From the NCBI GenBank assembly GCA_008360975.2, contig CM039182.1:145332656-145396655 (forward strand): a stretch of DNA of 64,000 bases, written 5' to 3'. The notes beneath the pieces were generated by a model that was not told the DNA's origin, made no database searches, and worked only from the letters and a program-made list of their open reading frames with translations. Numbering within the stretch: position 1 is the first letter of the stretch; each line of letters opens with the position of its first letter. The position numbers and the translations under genes are program-made. Shown piece after piece: positions 1 to 12,062 of the stretch. The stretch is from Lichenostomus cassidix. Taxonomy: Eukaryota > Chordata > Aves > Passeriformes > Meliphagidae.

Positions 1-3000
1 CTTTGCTCACCCTGGAAAACCTTGTGAGTTTCTGGTCTTTTGCTTAGTGCACAAATAGTTGAGTGTTCGTGGTGATGTCCTTAACTGGCTTCCTACCTAA
101 GAGCTCTTGGTTCCTTCTGTGACATTCTGTAATTATATCCTTTCACTGGGAACTTTAGTCTTGCTCAACCCTTGGCAGTGTTAGTAGACAGACAATCTTG
201 TGTTATAGATAGTTGGTTTAAATGTTTTTTGGGTTTTTTTCCATATCTGGACCTTGATAGGTGATAGAATAAATAACTAAGATAACCTGAATTTTGAATG
301 TGCTGTGAAATAATTCAAAGTAGTTTGTCCCAGGAGTTATGTCCAGTTTCTCCTTAAGGCTGGTTGTGCATTAGAATAAATTTCTTTGTGTTACTTACAG
401 ACTCCTGTAAAAAGAGCCCCTGAATTAATATGTCTTGATAAGGTGACAGATAGTCTCATTTGGTAAGATAAAAACCATGTGGAAACTCCTCTATAGATTT
501 CAGGCCCAGCCACATCTTTTCAAAACATGATTGTACAGAGTCTTAACAGTTTTTTGGTTTGGTCCAGCTCTGCAGATTCATCCAAGAGGTCTGAATTGCT
601 GTGATAGAGAAATTAATCTGAGGTATTTAGGTGAAGCTTGAATAAGCTTTGGTAATGCAGTCTGCAATCCTGTTGTAACTGGGACATCTACTACAAGTAA
701 GGATTAGAGAGGTTAGGCTTTTATGCAACCTTATAGGAAAAGGGCCAACTTTTGAGGTGGAATTCAGTTCTAAATCAAGTTACCTTTATGGATGCTGGAT
801 GTCCAAAACAGCAGGTAGTGGAATGAGATCTTCTGAGTTTAGGTCATTGAGGTTAGGGTAACTTCCTGTTTGAGCTGCATACCTCATCTGGCTCTGGGAT
901 GTGTGTGAAAATGTGACCATTAAACCTGTATTTCTGTCGTGCTTAATGCTTGAAAATAATCTTCAAACTTGCACAGACTTAAAGGCAGAAAAGGTGAGCT
1001 GGCCACTGAAGGGAGGTTGTGCTGTGGTTATGTTGGTGAAGGGACTCTGTGGATCTGTGCTAACTCTGCTGTGAAGAGCCATCAAGTGTGAAAGGTGTTC
1101 AGAGCTTTGCTGTGTACTTGTGAGGCAGAAGGGTGTTATTATCCCCCTCCCATGCATTTAATCAATGTGCATTATGAAGCAGTTTACTCTCAGAAATCTG
1201 ATTTTGCTTTGACAGTTTGCTGAACTTGGATGTTCTGAATTAGGTGAAAAAAATAGCTTCCATGGATGGCAAATGGAACCATGATGGTTTCTATGAGAGG
1301 GGTCAAAACTGTGGGGAACGTTTATTTCCATTTTGACACATTACCATTTTAAAAATTGTTCATAGATCTACACTTAAATACTGGGTAAATCTCAGAAGTC
1401 AGGAAGAAATGGTCTGTTGTTCCCTGAAGTGATACTTTAAATATATTTTCTCAAAAGTTACTGACTTGTGGAACTGGTATCAATTTAAGCCTTTTAGCTC
1501 AACTTTTAAAGTGAAAATATCTGTTTTAAAATGTCATTGTCATATGCAATATATCTGCAGTTGTTATGTAAAGTCATGGGGAGATTAATATTTTAATCAC
1601 ATGACTAGTTAGAAAGCAGTTTTTCATAATAGTTTAGCTCTAAGGATTTCTTAGAGTAGAAATGAGAAAATGTGGTTGTGTAACCAGAAGTAATGAGGAG
1701 GAGCAAGCATCAGTTGTAATACAAGAGAAAACTTTTGAACAACTTTATAGTAAAATTGACTAAGTTTTCTGATGTGAATAAATGTTTAAAGACCTATTTG
1801 AATGTTCCATGGAGGAGAGTAGTTTGTGGTGTAATGTAGATGCTTGGAGCACTTAACCTTTCTATAGAAACTTTATCCTTCTGAGATGAATAGGAAAAAC
1901 CTTGAAGTTTTCCTTGTTTCAGGTCATTCTAAGGAAAAGTGCTCTGAATCTTAAATTAACTTGTTATTTTTTTCCTAGTGACCCTGTCACAGAGGAACCA
2001 TTGCAGAAAACTAATATGTCAAGAAAGCTTTCTATGGCTTCAATAACAATGGAGCGCTTAAAGCTTTACAGGAAAGCATTTGGTCAAGCATTTATACTTT
2101 CACTAAGTATTTTAAGCTGGATGAGCCATTCTTAGCAGACTTGCCATGGTTGGGGATAAACAAGGATTACTTTTTCTGTTATATCCCCTTTTCTGTAATA
2201 TATACATTTTAAAATGCTGTAGCACTGGCATTATTTTTTTTTGCTATAATTCATATAGTAGATCAAATATGAATATCTCACTTGAATGTTCTTTGTAACT
2301 GTGTTTCTCCAGAAATGTTTTCAGGAAATAGTTTCAAGCACTGATGTGGTAAGGAGACAAATCTCTAGATAACTGTTCAAGACATATTGTGATTTGGTGT
2401 TTCTGAAGAAATGGGTGCTGTGCAGTGATCTTCATTGTATGATAATTGAAAAAATGCTTCCTAAAATGAGAATTTATGAACATCTAAGAAAAGAAACAAT
2501 TTTCAAGGAAAAACCTTACAATCAATCCTTTTTTGTTTGTTTTGGTTGTGAAAGATGTTTTCTATTTAAGATGTATTTTAAATTGGAGGTTTTTCTTACA
2601 CACTTCAGGATAATCTGTAAAGAAGAAACAGATACACTCAGTACGGTTAACCAGCATTTGTCATCTAATGGACACCATGGTCAGGAGAAAACCCCAAATC
2701 CAAGGAACTTGAGGAAGGGCTGTTGCACTGCATGGTGTATCTTTACCCACAAAGTAAACCAGAGATGTAGATACAGAAGGATGTGCTTTCAGTGATCACA
2801 GATTTTAGGAATAAAGAACACCCCTTAGTCCTTGCATCCTTTTGCTGAAACCATTGTATTATCTAGTGATATTTTATAATGATCTAATGGTACAGAGGAT
2901 ACCATTTATCAATAGCAGAGTATTATTTGGTTAGAAATGTAGCTGAGGTGCTTTTTTTTCCCATTTTATGTAATTGTTTTCTCCCAGGTTGGTTAATCTG

Positions 3001-6000
3001 AATCTTGATGATGTTTTTGCAAAGATGCTTGAAGTTTTGCTGTAATTTTGCTTGAGATATCTTATTTGCATAGTCTTCAGAGCTGGTCTAGAAGCAAATT
3101 TGAGTTGGGGACTTTATCTCCTCTTTTATATGATGCCAGTGTCCATTATATTCTGATACTTACCTAATACTTTAGAAGCTGTCCTAATGCAGAGACAGTT
3201 CTTGATTTGAAAAATATATTTATGATTGACTCTAAAGAGTTCTTCTGTCCTGTAGAACTGAAAATGTCACCAGTTTACACTGGAAGGCAGTGTGATTGCT
3301 TTTAATACAATGTTAAGCTGAAGCTGGTGAAGGTGAGGACAGTTTGGGGTCTTTACAGCAGTTTGGAGGTGATTGTGCTGTACTTGAGAGGGGCAAGTGA
3401 AGAAGGGAGTCTGGCATGTCTGATTCTGAGCCAGAACTAGTGAATGTGACTGGTCTGACTTGGGCAGAGCTGCTCAGATGTTTATTACTATCCAGTCTGT
3501 CTGATTCAGAGACAGTTTATAAGCTTGAGTTCAATAATAGACCAGATTTTGTTCTTTGTTCTTGTGCTCTTGGGGCAAATAAACCCTGCATGTGGAGCAT
3601 GGGAAACTCCCATGAAACTTGTATGTGAGCAATCTTGTGTAAGAGCTAACCTGGATCTGCCAGGCTTACTTCTGTTTCACCAGCAGACACACAGGATTTG
3701 CCAATTTTGTAAGTAAAATTTATTTTACTGTGTGCTGGTTTTGTACCTTTAGGTTTGAGTCCTTCTATTTGATTGAAAGCAGTATATAAGTAATGATAGT
3801 AACTCAGTGCCTGATACTTTGTGTGTTTCTATAGCCATGATGTATTTCAAAATAAACCTTTGATCAAATATTTCCAATTTGATGTAAAAGGGAGATAAAC
3901 CAATAGCTTGAACAAAATGCAGTACCTATTCAAAGTAAATAATCTGTTTTCTACTGAAAGGATTCCTTCAATATCATAAATGGGTTTTATTTATGGAATA
4001 ATCAGCTGAAATGTTCCAAAGCCTTTTAGCTTTGTTATGTGGGAGCAAAAATGGTTTGTGACTGCAATGTAAGCCATTTTTTACTAACCTTTCTTTGTGC
4101 TTTTAAGCTATACCTAGAGGTACTACGCTTTCAAATCAGCAGAATTTCATAATTGCAACACAAATTTCTTATGCTTCAGACTTGTCAAATCAGATATTTG
4201 GAGCCTCAGTGCACAGAAAAGAATAGTTCAGTGGATCTCAGGATAGAGACAATGCATTTTCATGTTCATTAAATGTGTCTAGACCATGTCATCTGTGCAG
4301 TCCTTGTATAGCTGCTGTAATGTCTGGCTTTGGCACTAGAGATTTCATGGTTTTGAAAAGAAGACAACTTTTGGAGGTATTGAAGTTTGGTAAGTCAGGT
4401 TTTAGATTTACACAACATTAGACTATTTGGTTTTAACTAGAAGAATACAGCTGCAGTAAAGAGTGTTTATTTTTGTTCCTAGTAGCTTAAAAGGCTATTT
4501 GAGTTAAACATAAGTAATCTTCAGTAATGCTTGAAGAACTGAGGTGGTGTTCCACAGCATAAAAGCTTTTATTTGATCTTAACCATGAGCTTCCTTTAAG
4601 AAAACTCTTGACAAGGAGTTAGTGACTTCTTGAAGTTCAGATTTGTTATTGTTTCAATTAGTTTGCTTTCTTTAGTTATACAATCAGAAATAACTTGGAC
4701 TTCTGATTTTTTTCAAAGGAATCTCTAGAGAACATCTGAGCCTTCAGGTGCTCAACCTTCTGTTGAAGTGATTGTAAATTAGATTGCACAGGACCTCATC
4801 AGTAGCCCTGAGTTCTGAATATTCTCATCAAGGGAGAATTCTACCTTTATCTGTTCAATCATTCTGATTAATATTTCCCTTGACTGTATCTTAGGACATA
4901 TATGAGGAAAAAAAAAAAGCACCTAAAGAAATTCCTTTAGAATTTCTTGATGTGACCTGATAATTCCAGATAAGACTGGTTCATGCAAGGTGTTAAATTT
5001 ATTGAGTTCTGTGCATGCTAGTCATCCATAAGCCATTTTGTCGATAGTATTATGCCAGGTCTACACTGGGAACTGAACTTGCAACTACTAAGGGGAATAA
5101 ACTTATATTTTCATGTTTAGTTGACTTTTAATGCTTGCTTTCCTTTTTGGCTAAAGCTGAAAGAAATGAACACTTTCTGCATTGCAGGGCGAGTGCAGCT
5201 GGGCCTTTGTTCAATCATCACTTCCACTGTAGCAACAAAAGATTTGGGGCTGCCACTCACTGCCCCATTTTCAAGTCTTTTCAAATTACTCCGGGTGAGC
5301 AGGGAAATCAGTGCAGCCCATCCTGGCTCTTCAGTGACACAGTAGTAGAGGGACAAGCAAAGAACTTAGAAAGTTTCATAAATTTGAGGCCACAAAGCTT
5401 AAGCATGTTTGCTCTTCAGCATCACTATATTTTACTTGTACCTAAAATTATCTTTTTGACATGTTTGTGTCACTTCAGTTTTTGAGTACCTTAACCTTCT
5501 CCCCATCTCTTGTTACCAGTTTTCCAGCATTGTTTACTGGGGGAAAAGGGCAACAGTACCTTCTTGAACCTTCCTTTTCTGGTTGGGATACCTGGAGAAG
5601 TCCTTTCTTTGTCCTTTGCCAGATTCAGTTTCAGCTTCACTTGGGTCTTCCTCACCCCAGCTCTACAGAGCCAGACTTCATCTCTGTACTCTTCCCAGGT
5701 TACCTGTCCTAACTTCCACTGTCTGTACATTTGCTTCTTGCTCTTCAGTTTGACCAGCCTGTCCCTACTCAGCCATGCTTGTCTCTTGCCTTCCTTGCCT
5801 GATTTCTTGCCCTTGGGGAGTGGCTTGCTCTTGTGTTCAATGGAAGATTTCCTTAAAGACCTGCCAGCTCTGTTCTGTTCCTTTGTCCCTGAGGACAGTC
5901 TCTCAGGGGATCCCACTGACCAGCTCCCCAAAGAGCTGGTAGTCTGCTTTCCTAAAGTTCAGCAGCCCAACTTTACTCCTTACCTGATCCACATCCAACC

Positions 6001-6512
6001 CATGGTCGCTGCCTCCAATTGTGGTGTCTGCAGTGAGCTCATTTTGGTTGGTGACCAACAGATCCAGTAACGCCTCCCCTCTGGTAGCTCTGTCCATTAC
6101 CTGGTCAGGAAGTTATCCTACATGCATTCCAGGAGTCCCCAAGGTTGCCTGCAGCTCACCGTGCCAGTTTTCCAGCAGATGTTGGGGTGGTTGGGATCCC
6201 TCAGCAGGACAAAGCCTTGGGCATGATGTCTCCTGTAGCTGGAGCAAAAGGTTTTGTCAACATGCTCCCCTTGATCTGGCAGTCTGTAGTGGACACCAGG
6301 TCATCCTGGAGTTCTGATACTTCTGTGTTGCTGGAGCCACTGACATTCTATCAATTGTACTATATAGACTGCTATACTTAATGTTTTTTAATTTATGATC
6401 TAATTGTTTGCACCTAGGACCAAAAGTTGTTTCAGCAAAATAACCCATTGTGCTCATTCATTTATGATTTAAAATCCAAGGTGGTTAATGTTTTTTTGTT
6501 GTTTTCTTACAG
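1..6512 (+). other. KHDRBS3 intron 2, 3' part
   Basis: This is AT-rich non-coding sequence upstream of exon 3, ending in the exon 3 acceptor. I looked for the preceding exon (which should end ...VLIPVKQFPK) and did not find it, so the gene starts further upstream. Apart from the CR1 fragment at about 5478-6325, I see no repeat or RNA gene. Open frames such as 2394-2795 have no recognisable product. Confidence 0.75.
5478..6325 (-). mobile_element. CR1 LINE fragment, internal (endonuclease end to linker before RT)
   Basis: Read on the minus strand, two broken frames match the CR1 ORF2 protein. From high to low coordinates there is endonuclease C-terminus text such as HPNICWKTG and ALLDLLVTNQNELTADT, with a conserved SDH. 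The spacer before the reverse transcriptase follows: NRAGRSL, KKSGKEGKRQAWLSRD, RQWKLGQVTWEEYRDEVWLC and VNNAGKLVTRDGEK. Frameshifts and stops interrupt it, so it is a dead copy. Most CR1 insertions in birds are 5'-truncated and keep only the 3' end. This piece lacks both ends, so it is older or has been cut. The limits are approximate. Confidence 0.85.
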
Positions 6513-6629
6513 TTCAACTTCGTGGGAAAACTTTTGGGTCCACGTGGTAATTCTCTAAAGCGTTTACAGGAGGAAACACTGACAAAAATGTCTATTTTGG
6601 GAAAAGGTTCTATGAGGGACAAGACAAAG
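6513..6629 (+). CDS. KHDRBS3: KHDRBS3 coding exon 3 (KH domain core, GxxG loop)
   Basis: This 117-base exon encodes 39 residues starting [20 protein letters not shown], in frame from its first base. It follows a T-rich tract ending ttacag and is closed by the donor aaag/gtaagg. The sequence matches the KH domain of KHDRBS3 almost residue for residue. It contains the GPRG loop (the KH GxxG motif that holds RNA), the helix after it, and the beta strand TKMSILGKG. The protein is a nuclear STAR-family regulator that binds U/A-rich RNA and controls alternative splicing. It is closely related to KHDRBS1 (Sam68) and KHDRBS2; the later exons, especially the tyrosine-rich tail, decide for KHDRBS3. The second-last residue is T where I recall A in human. 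The upstream exons are outside the window. Confidence 0.97.
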
Positions 6630-8720
6630 GTAAGGCCTGAGTATGTCTGGAATTTTGTAACTTTTAATTTTTGAGGAGAAGAACAAACCCTTTAACAAAA
6701 ATTGAAACAAATAAAATGTATAGGAAATCCAAATATTGATTAGTGGTTAACGTCTCTCTTTGGCTAGCCAAGCCAGGCATCCACATGCAGTGGGCAAACC
6801 AAGACAATGGATGTAGTGTCAAGTAATGGAAGACAGAGGATTTCATGGGAGCTAAATTGCTGTCAAAGAGGGATAAAGGAATGGGAACGAGTTGAGGCTT
6901 TTGTGTTGGTCTTTATGGGAAATGAAGGAAAAAAAACAACTGAAATGCTTAATGTGTGCCCAAGGTTGTGAGATGTAGCCAGTGAGTGAGCTTGTTTTCA
7001 TTTCTGTGGTGTTATAAGAATTTTAATATGTAGTGTTTCCATAGAATCACAGAATATCCCAGGTTACAAGGTACCCACATGGATCACAGTCCAACTCCTG
7101 GCCTTGCAAGTAATGGAGAAAGTAATGGACTCATTGCCAAGTCATGTTAAAGAACTAAAGTAAAATACATTAATAAAAGTGAACTTGGCAAAAAAAAAAG
7201 AAAGCAGAGAGTGACTTCAAGAGCTTGCTTATGGGAATGATCTTAGAATTTAAACACAGGTTTTTCTGTATGTTTTGTTAAAGGTGCTGATTAAAGTGCT
7301 TTTTTACCAGGTACTACACAGAAAATTGTGACTTTTCTATTGCTGATTGCTGTTACCAGCCAACTTCATTGATAAACACAGAAAGGAAGTTTCTTAGCAC
7401 TTTTTCTGCACAAACTAACAGCACAGTTATTTTTTCCCCCTTTAGGGAAAAGGGGCAGTGAGTACATGGGGCAGGTATATGCTAAAAGCCAGTATATGGG
7501 GAGCTCAAGTAGCTTCCAGTGCTAGTGACAGCATTTTGAATAACTGTGCTTAAAGTATTTAACTGAGGAGCAGTTCCTATTAAAACTAAATATTTGGACT
7601 GTGATGTTTATATTAGGTTACTTTCTATTTTTAAGATTTCCTATTAGTATTGACAAAATAATATTGCTGACAAAGTCCAATCCTGCTGAGTGACCTTGAT
7701 TTTCTTGCTGTGGGTGCTCTAACACCAATCTAGACTGATTTTCTTTTTTTTTTTTTATGTACTCATAGTTCAACACAGATCATGTTGATAAGAATGTTAT
7801 TCATGAGAAGCAGGAATGGATTGTCACAAACAAATCTCAACCCATAATTAAGGGGTGTGCAGAGGAGGAGATTTCAGCTATCATTGCAACTTACAATTTC
7901 AGTAATCTGAAGGGTGAAGTGCTTACCTGGCGCTTGCTAAATACAGGAAGCTGCAGGGGAGATTTCCTTTTTTAGACAGCAGAACTGCTAAGTATTTGCC
8001 ATAATGTTATCTGGTAAAGCAATGAAATTATTTCTAATGCTGGTTTCATCCCTTGGACCTGGCAGACACACACGGGTGGGGGCAGCCTTAGAAAAGCAAG
8101 TGCTGCCCTTTAGGTCTGTGAATATTTTGCATGTGAATGTCAGTATTTGAGAACTGAGCTCTGCTTCACTATGTTGAACCCAGCTTTGCAGTCATTGAAG
8201 TGGGTTGGGTGAAGGAGGATGAAAGAAATAAGCTTGCTTCTGAAATAGCTAGTGAACTCTTTTTGCTAATGTTCTCCTCCCTCATCTCATATGCTGTTAG
8301 CTTTATGTCCAAATAGCACAGTTCTGTGAAGGATGCACTCAATGGATATAAACTTCAGTGAGAACAGAAAATAAGTATCAAAGCAGTACAGTAATACCAA
8401 GATTGAAATAATATTGGTAAAAGAATCTGCTCTTGTGGAATATTAGATCAAACCTGTTTCTGTAGACTTTACTTATAAGATAAGAGTGTCTTCTTCATGA
8501 AACTGGTGCACCTGGGAAAACTCTTGGAAGCATTCCCTCTTGTGCTGCAGTTTCTGTATGTGAGCAGAAGCTGTTGGCTCTTATTTCTCATTACTTTTTT
8601 AGTTGCAGACATCTGAACATGAGTAAACACTGCCTGCCATTTCCTCTGGAGCAACTTTACCACTTGATTACAATGTTTAAAACAAGAATGTGTAAAACTA
8701 ATCTTTTTCTTGCCTCCTAG
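6630..8720 (+). other. KHDRBS3 intron 3
   Basis: This 2.1-kb intron starts gtaagg and ends cctag. It holds one short CR1 piece near 7042-7115 and a T/C tract near 7738-7757. I see nothing else of note. Confidence 0.85.
7042..7115 (-). mobile_element. CR1 LINE 3'-end fragment
   Basis: The stretch atagaatcacagaat, then ggatcacagtccaactcctggccttgca, is the reverse complement of a CR1 3' end, so the element lies on the minus strand. Only about 70 bases remain and they are diverged. Confidence 0.6.
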
Positions 8721-8867
8721 GAGGAAGAGTTGAGAAAAAGTGGAGAAGCAAAGTATTTCCACCTAAATGATGACCTGCATGTTTTAATTGAAGTATTTGC
8801 TCCACCTGCAGAAGCATATGCCAGAATGGGACATGCGTTGGAAGAAATCAAGAAGTTCCTCATCCCT
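8721..8867 (+). CDS. KHDRBS3: KHDRBS3 coding exon 4 (KH domain variable loop to helix C)
   Basis: The exon is 147 bases, 49 codons, phase 0 at both ends. It begins [20 protein letters not shown] and ends [11 protein letters not shown]. It encodes the end of the KH variable loop, the strand [10 protein letters not shown] and the helix [17 protein letters not shown], all expected in STAR-family KH domains. The acceptor is a good pyrimidine tract ending cctcctag. The donor is CCT/gttagt, a less common form with T at intron position 3, and a run of 13 T follows within a few bases. The reading frame runs open past the donor into the intron, so exon extension alone would add an intronic tail before a stop at 8934-8936. 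The residues appear identical to the human protein as I remember it. Confidence 0.97.
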
Positions 8868-8945
8868 GTTAGTATTTTTTTTTTTTTAATGAGAATTCTG
8901 GTAGTCTTGAGTGAGAAATGTTATCTCTTAAACTGAGTAAGCTGG

Positions 8946-9032
8946 TCTAGATGTCCCTGCCCATGGCAAGGGGGTTGGAAGTAGATGAGGTTTAAGGTCC
9001 TTTCCAGCCCAAACTGTTCTGTGATTCTGAGC
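8946..9032 (+). mobile_element. CR1 LINE 3'-end fragment
   Basis: The sequence gatgtccctgcccatggcaagggggttgga, then ggtcctttccagcccaaactgttctgtgattct, is a typical CR1 3' end in plus orientation, about 85 bases long. Confidence 0.75.
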
Positions 9033-10065
9033 AGTGCACAGTATTGGTCAGTTCATGTTGCTTAATTTCCTTCGTTTGTGAAAGAAATGACAATGTTGTC
9101 AAATACTTTGCATTTTGATATAAGCAGTTACTGAGTGAATCTGTAACGGTCCACACAAATCTCATGATTTGACCTAAAGTAAAAAAGAAATTTATTCTAG
9201 CTTAACTAGTCATGTGCAAATTATCTCAGACTATAAAAAACTGTAAAAATCTGTAAAATGTGTGGCTTTTCTGTGTTCTTGGTACATGTGAAGCATCAGC
9301 ACAGGGCTTTGTTTAAGAATAAATAAATTTAAAGTTGTAGTGTTTTCTCTAACCTGTAATCCTGCTTTTGTGTTCAGTACTGAGAATCAATACAGGTTTA
9401 TCTTGTATATTTATTTTCATCACAATGCTAGTGATATGTGACCGGTGCTTGTCTTCTGGTGTTTACTTCAGCTTGCATTGTAGGGATGGATAAAAAGAGA
9501 TCTGGTTTCCAGTACAAGATTGCACTCCAGGTTTGGGATATATCTAAGCAATAGGTTTCTAGTGTCTTCCAGAGAAAGACAGCTTTATTTGCTTCTTATA
9601 TAAGAACCAACCTTACTGCTTTGCAGTATTAAACTGCTTGGAACAACCCAACCTCTCTTAGGAAGCAGAGCCACTTGAGGGGATGTTTCTGTGTGTGAAG
9701 TTCCCAACTGTTTTAGCTCTTGAGTAAATATTCTTCAATCTTTATCAGTGATCAAACAAATGAGTATAGAAAGCAAAGCATTCTCAAGGTGCATTGACTT
9801 TGTTTATTTTTACTGCTGAAAGCATTATGCAGGGGTTAGTCTTGATTCACATCAGATGTTGGAAGTGCTAGGGAAACTTTCCTCAGGCATTTATCTGAAG
9901 GACAGCAGCTTGTAAATGTTTGAGTGGAGACAGCATGGCTGTGTTGGGGACCAGTTGGGGATGTCTTTGTACAGCAGTTGGTGCTGATGACCTAGCAGTT
10001 CTCCTGTATATATTTTGGGGATTATAGTTTGTACCAAACCTAGTCTAGGTCCATGAAAGCACTCA

Positions 10066-10245
10066 GAGAATGGTTGGGCACCAGAACAGGCTCCCCAGGG
10101 AAGTGGTCATGGCACCAAGCCTGACAGAGTTCAAGTGGACAACATAGAATATTGTCAGGCACATGGTGGGATTCTTGGGGTGTCCTGTGCACGGCTGGGA
10201 ATTTGACTTGGGTGATCCTTGTGGTCCCTTTGAACTCAGGATATT
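10066..10245 (+). mobile_element. CR1 LINE 3'-end fragment (different subfamily)
   Basis: The segment reads ggttgggcaccagaacaggc, tccccagggaagtggtc, ggcacatggtgggattcttgg and ggtccctttgaactcaggatat. This is the subfamily common in songbirds whose 3' region differs from the ccatggcaggggg type seen elsewhere in this window. Plus orientation. It is missing some bases relative to the usual form near 10140. Confidence 0.75.
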
Positions 10246-11924
10246 AAACCAAGTCCCTGGGTGACTGGAGCTGTGTGCTCCTTGAGGGTTTCTTCTGGCC
10301 TATTTTTGTCTGAATGAAAGTGAGTTCATGTGCCCCAGTACAACACCATGGCATGAACCAAAGCATGATAAATGATAATCATCAGGAGGTTCATCAGGAA
10401 TATGTCCTCGTGTGAAAATAACACCAATGTAGATGCACTTTAAGACAGTTAAAAAACAAAGATATTCTGGGCATTGTGTTCTCATGTTATAAAGAATCAA
10501 GCACCACATTATAACTTTGTCTGCAGGTTCCAGATGGCTTTTTCTTGATGTATATGAAAAGAGGTGAACAAGCATACTATTGTTCAGGCATCCTAACTAA
10601 TCAGACAGGGGATACTCAACAACAGGGTATTTATAGGAGTGCTGGGCTGTCATAATGTCAAAGGTTATTGTATTTACATGATTCACGATTTCATAGTGTG
10701 AAGACATAAGGGAGAATTAAGTCCTTGGTTATTCTAGAGAGCAAACAGCTGCCTTTTTTTAGATGGAAATATGTTCAATTAGATAAATGCTTCTTGCACG
10801 TGCTGGGCGGAAGGATATGTCTGATCCCTGAGCAGCCCCCTCCATCAAAGGTCTTATTTCTCTTCATTGAACTTGATTTCCCTACTGTTGCCATAAATGA
10901 AGTAAACTTATCAAAACCTGGTCATTAGTGTGTTAAACCAGTAGAATTACAGACTGATAATGAGCAATTCCATTGACTGGTGGTTATACACTTTTCCATC
11001 TTGATTTTTGATCATTGCATCTTTATCACTCTGAGCTGAACTGATGCTACATAATCTTTTCTGAACTATGGGATCAAGCCAACACTGTCTTAATTTCCCT
11101 TTGGCTTTTCAAATGTAATCTTATCAGAATTACTCTAAATTCCTTAATCTCTTTTGCCTGCCCCTCCTTGCAGCAACCACTGAAGGAATAAGGAGCAGCT
11201 TTTTCTTCTCTAGAACTATAGTTTGGTTCACTGCTGCCAAATGCAACTTGATTTTTATTTTCTCTAAGGCCTGTTGTGGCTTCTTAAGAAATTACCTTTT
11301 TTTATTTTAGAAAAGATGTCCTGCTATGAGTATATATGATTATGATCATAATTTGCATTCTCCTTACAGTGTAAGATAACTATGCTTCCCTACACTTTTA
11401 GATGCTGCAGATTTATGAATATGGTTATTGTTAATTTTAAATATCAGTGCAGAACATAACATCACATTTGGTGCTAGAATGCTGAATAGAAAATATCTTT
11501 GTGGTAGCTGACTCTAGCAAAAATGCCTCAGCCTCTCCTATTGGATCTTCAGATCCTTTCATTGAAATTTAAACTCGATCAGCTGCAATGGTGTAATTTC
11601 ATTTAAACTATTGGCACAGCTCAAACCAAAACATAAAAACTGGTCTTGAGGGAATTTTTGGCTATGCTTATGTGGCCTTGACTCTTGACTCCCTTACCTC
11701 TCTTCTGCAGTTACAATTGTGGCTTCTGACTTCAATTATATTCTTTTATGTTCCTTTAAATTAGCCAATGCATTTATTCTAGCCAGGTTCTCTGGTCACA
11801 ACTCTGTTTGGGTATTAGATTGGTGAGTGTTGTGCTTGATATCAATTATCTCAGAATTACTTCTGTCAAGTCATAAAGCCAAGTACTTTCAGCCTCACCT
11901 GCCGCTGGTTGCTGTATATTATAC

Positions 11925-12062
11925 CATGATTTCAAGGCCAGGCTGGATGGCTCTGAGCCCAACCTGATCTAGTGGAAGTTATCCCTGTCTGTAGCTGGAG
12001 AGTTTGAATGAGATGATCTTTGAGGTCCTTTCCATACCAAACCATTCTGTGATTCTATGGTT
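11925..12062 (+). mobile_element. CR1 LINE 3'-end fragment
   Basis: ttcaaggccaggctggatgg, ctctgagcccaacctgatct and ggtcctttccataccaaacc, with a terminal ttctgtgattctatgg, mark a plus-strand CR1 3' end of about 140 bases. Confidence 0.78.

Noticed and set aside
1902..2135. Open frame preceded by a splice-acceptor-like tttttcctag at about 1969-1978
   Set aside because: The product matches no part of KHDRBS3 or any family I know, and the frame does not fit the expected exon 2 sequence.
2394..2795. 133-residue open frame with several cysteines
   Set aside because: The cysteine spacing does not form a recognisable zinc finger or other domain. It looks like a chance frame in intron 2.
5510..6070. 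186-residue plus-strand open frame
   Set aside because: It is the antisense of the minus-strand CR1 protein fragment. The cysteine- and leucine-rich text is not a real protein.
1..6512. Search for KHDRBS3 exon 2 and the first exon
   Set aside because: No sequence encoding the expected ...VLIPVKQFPK end with a donor was found. These exons must be upstream of the window.
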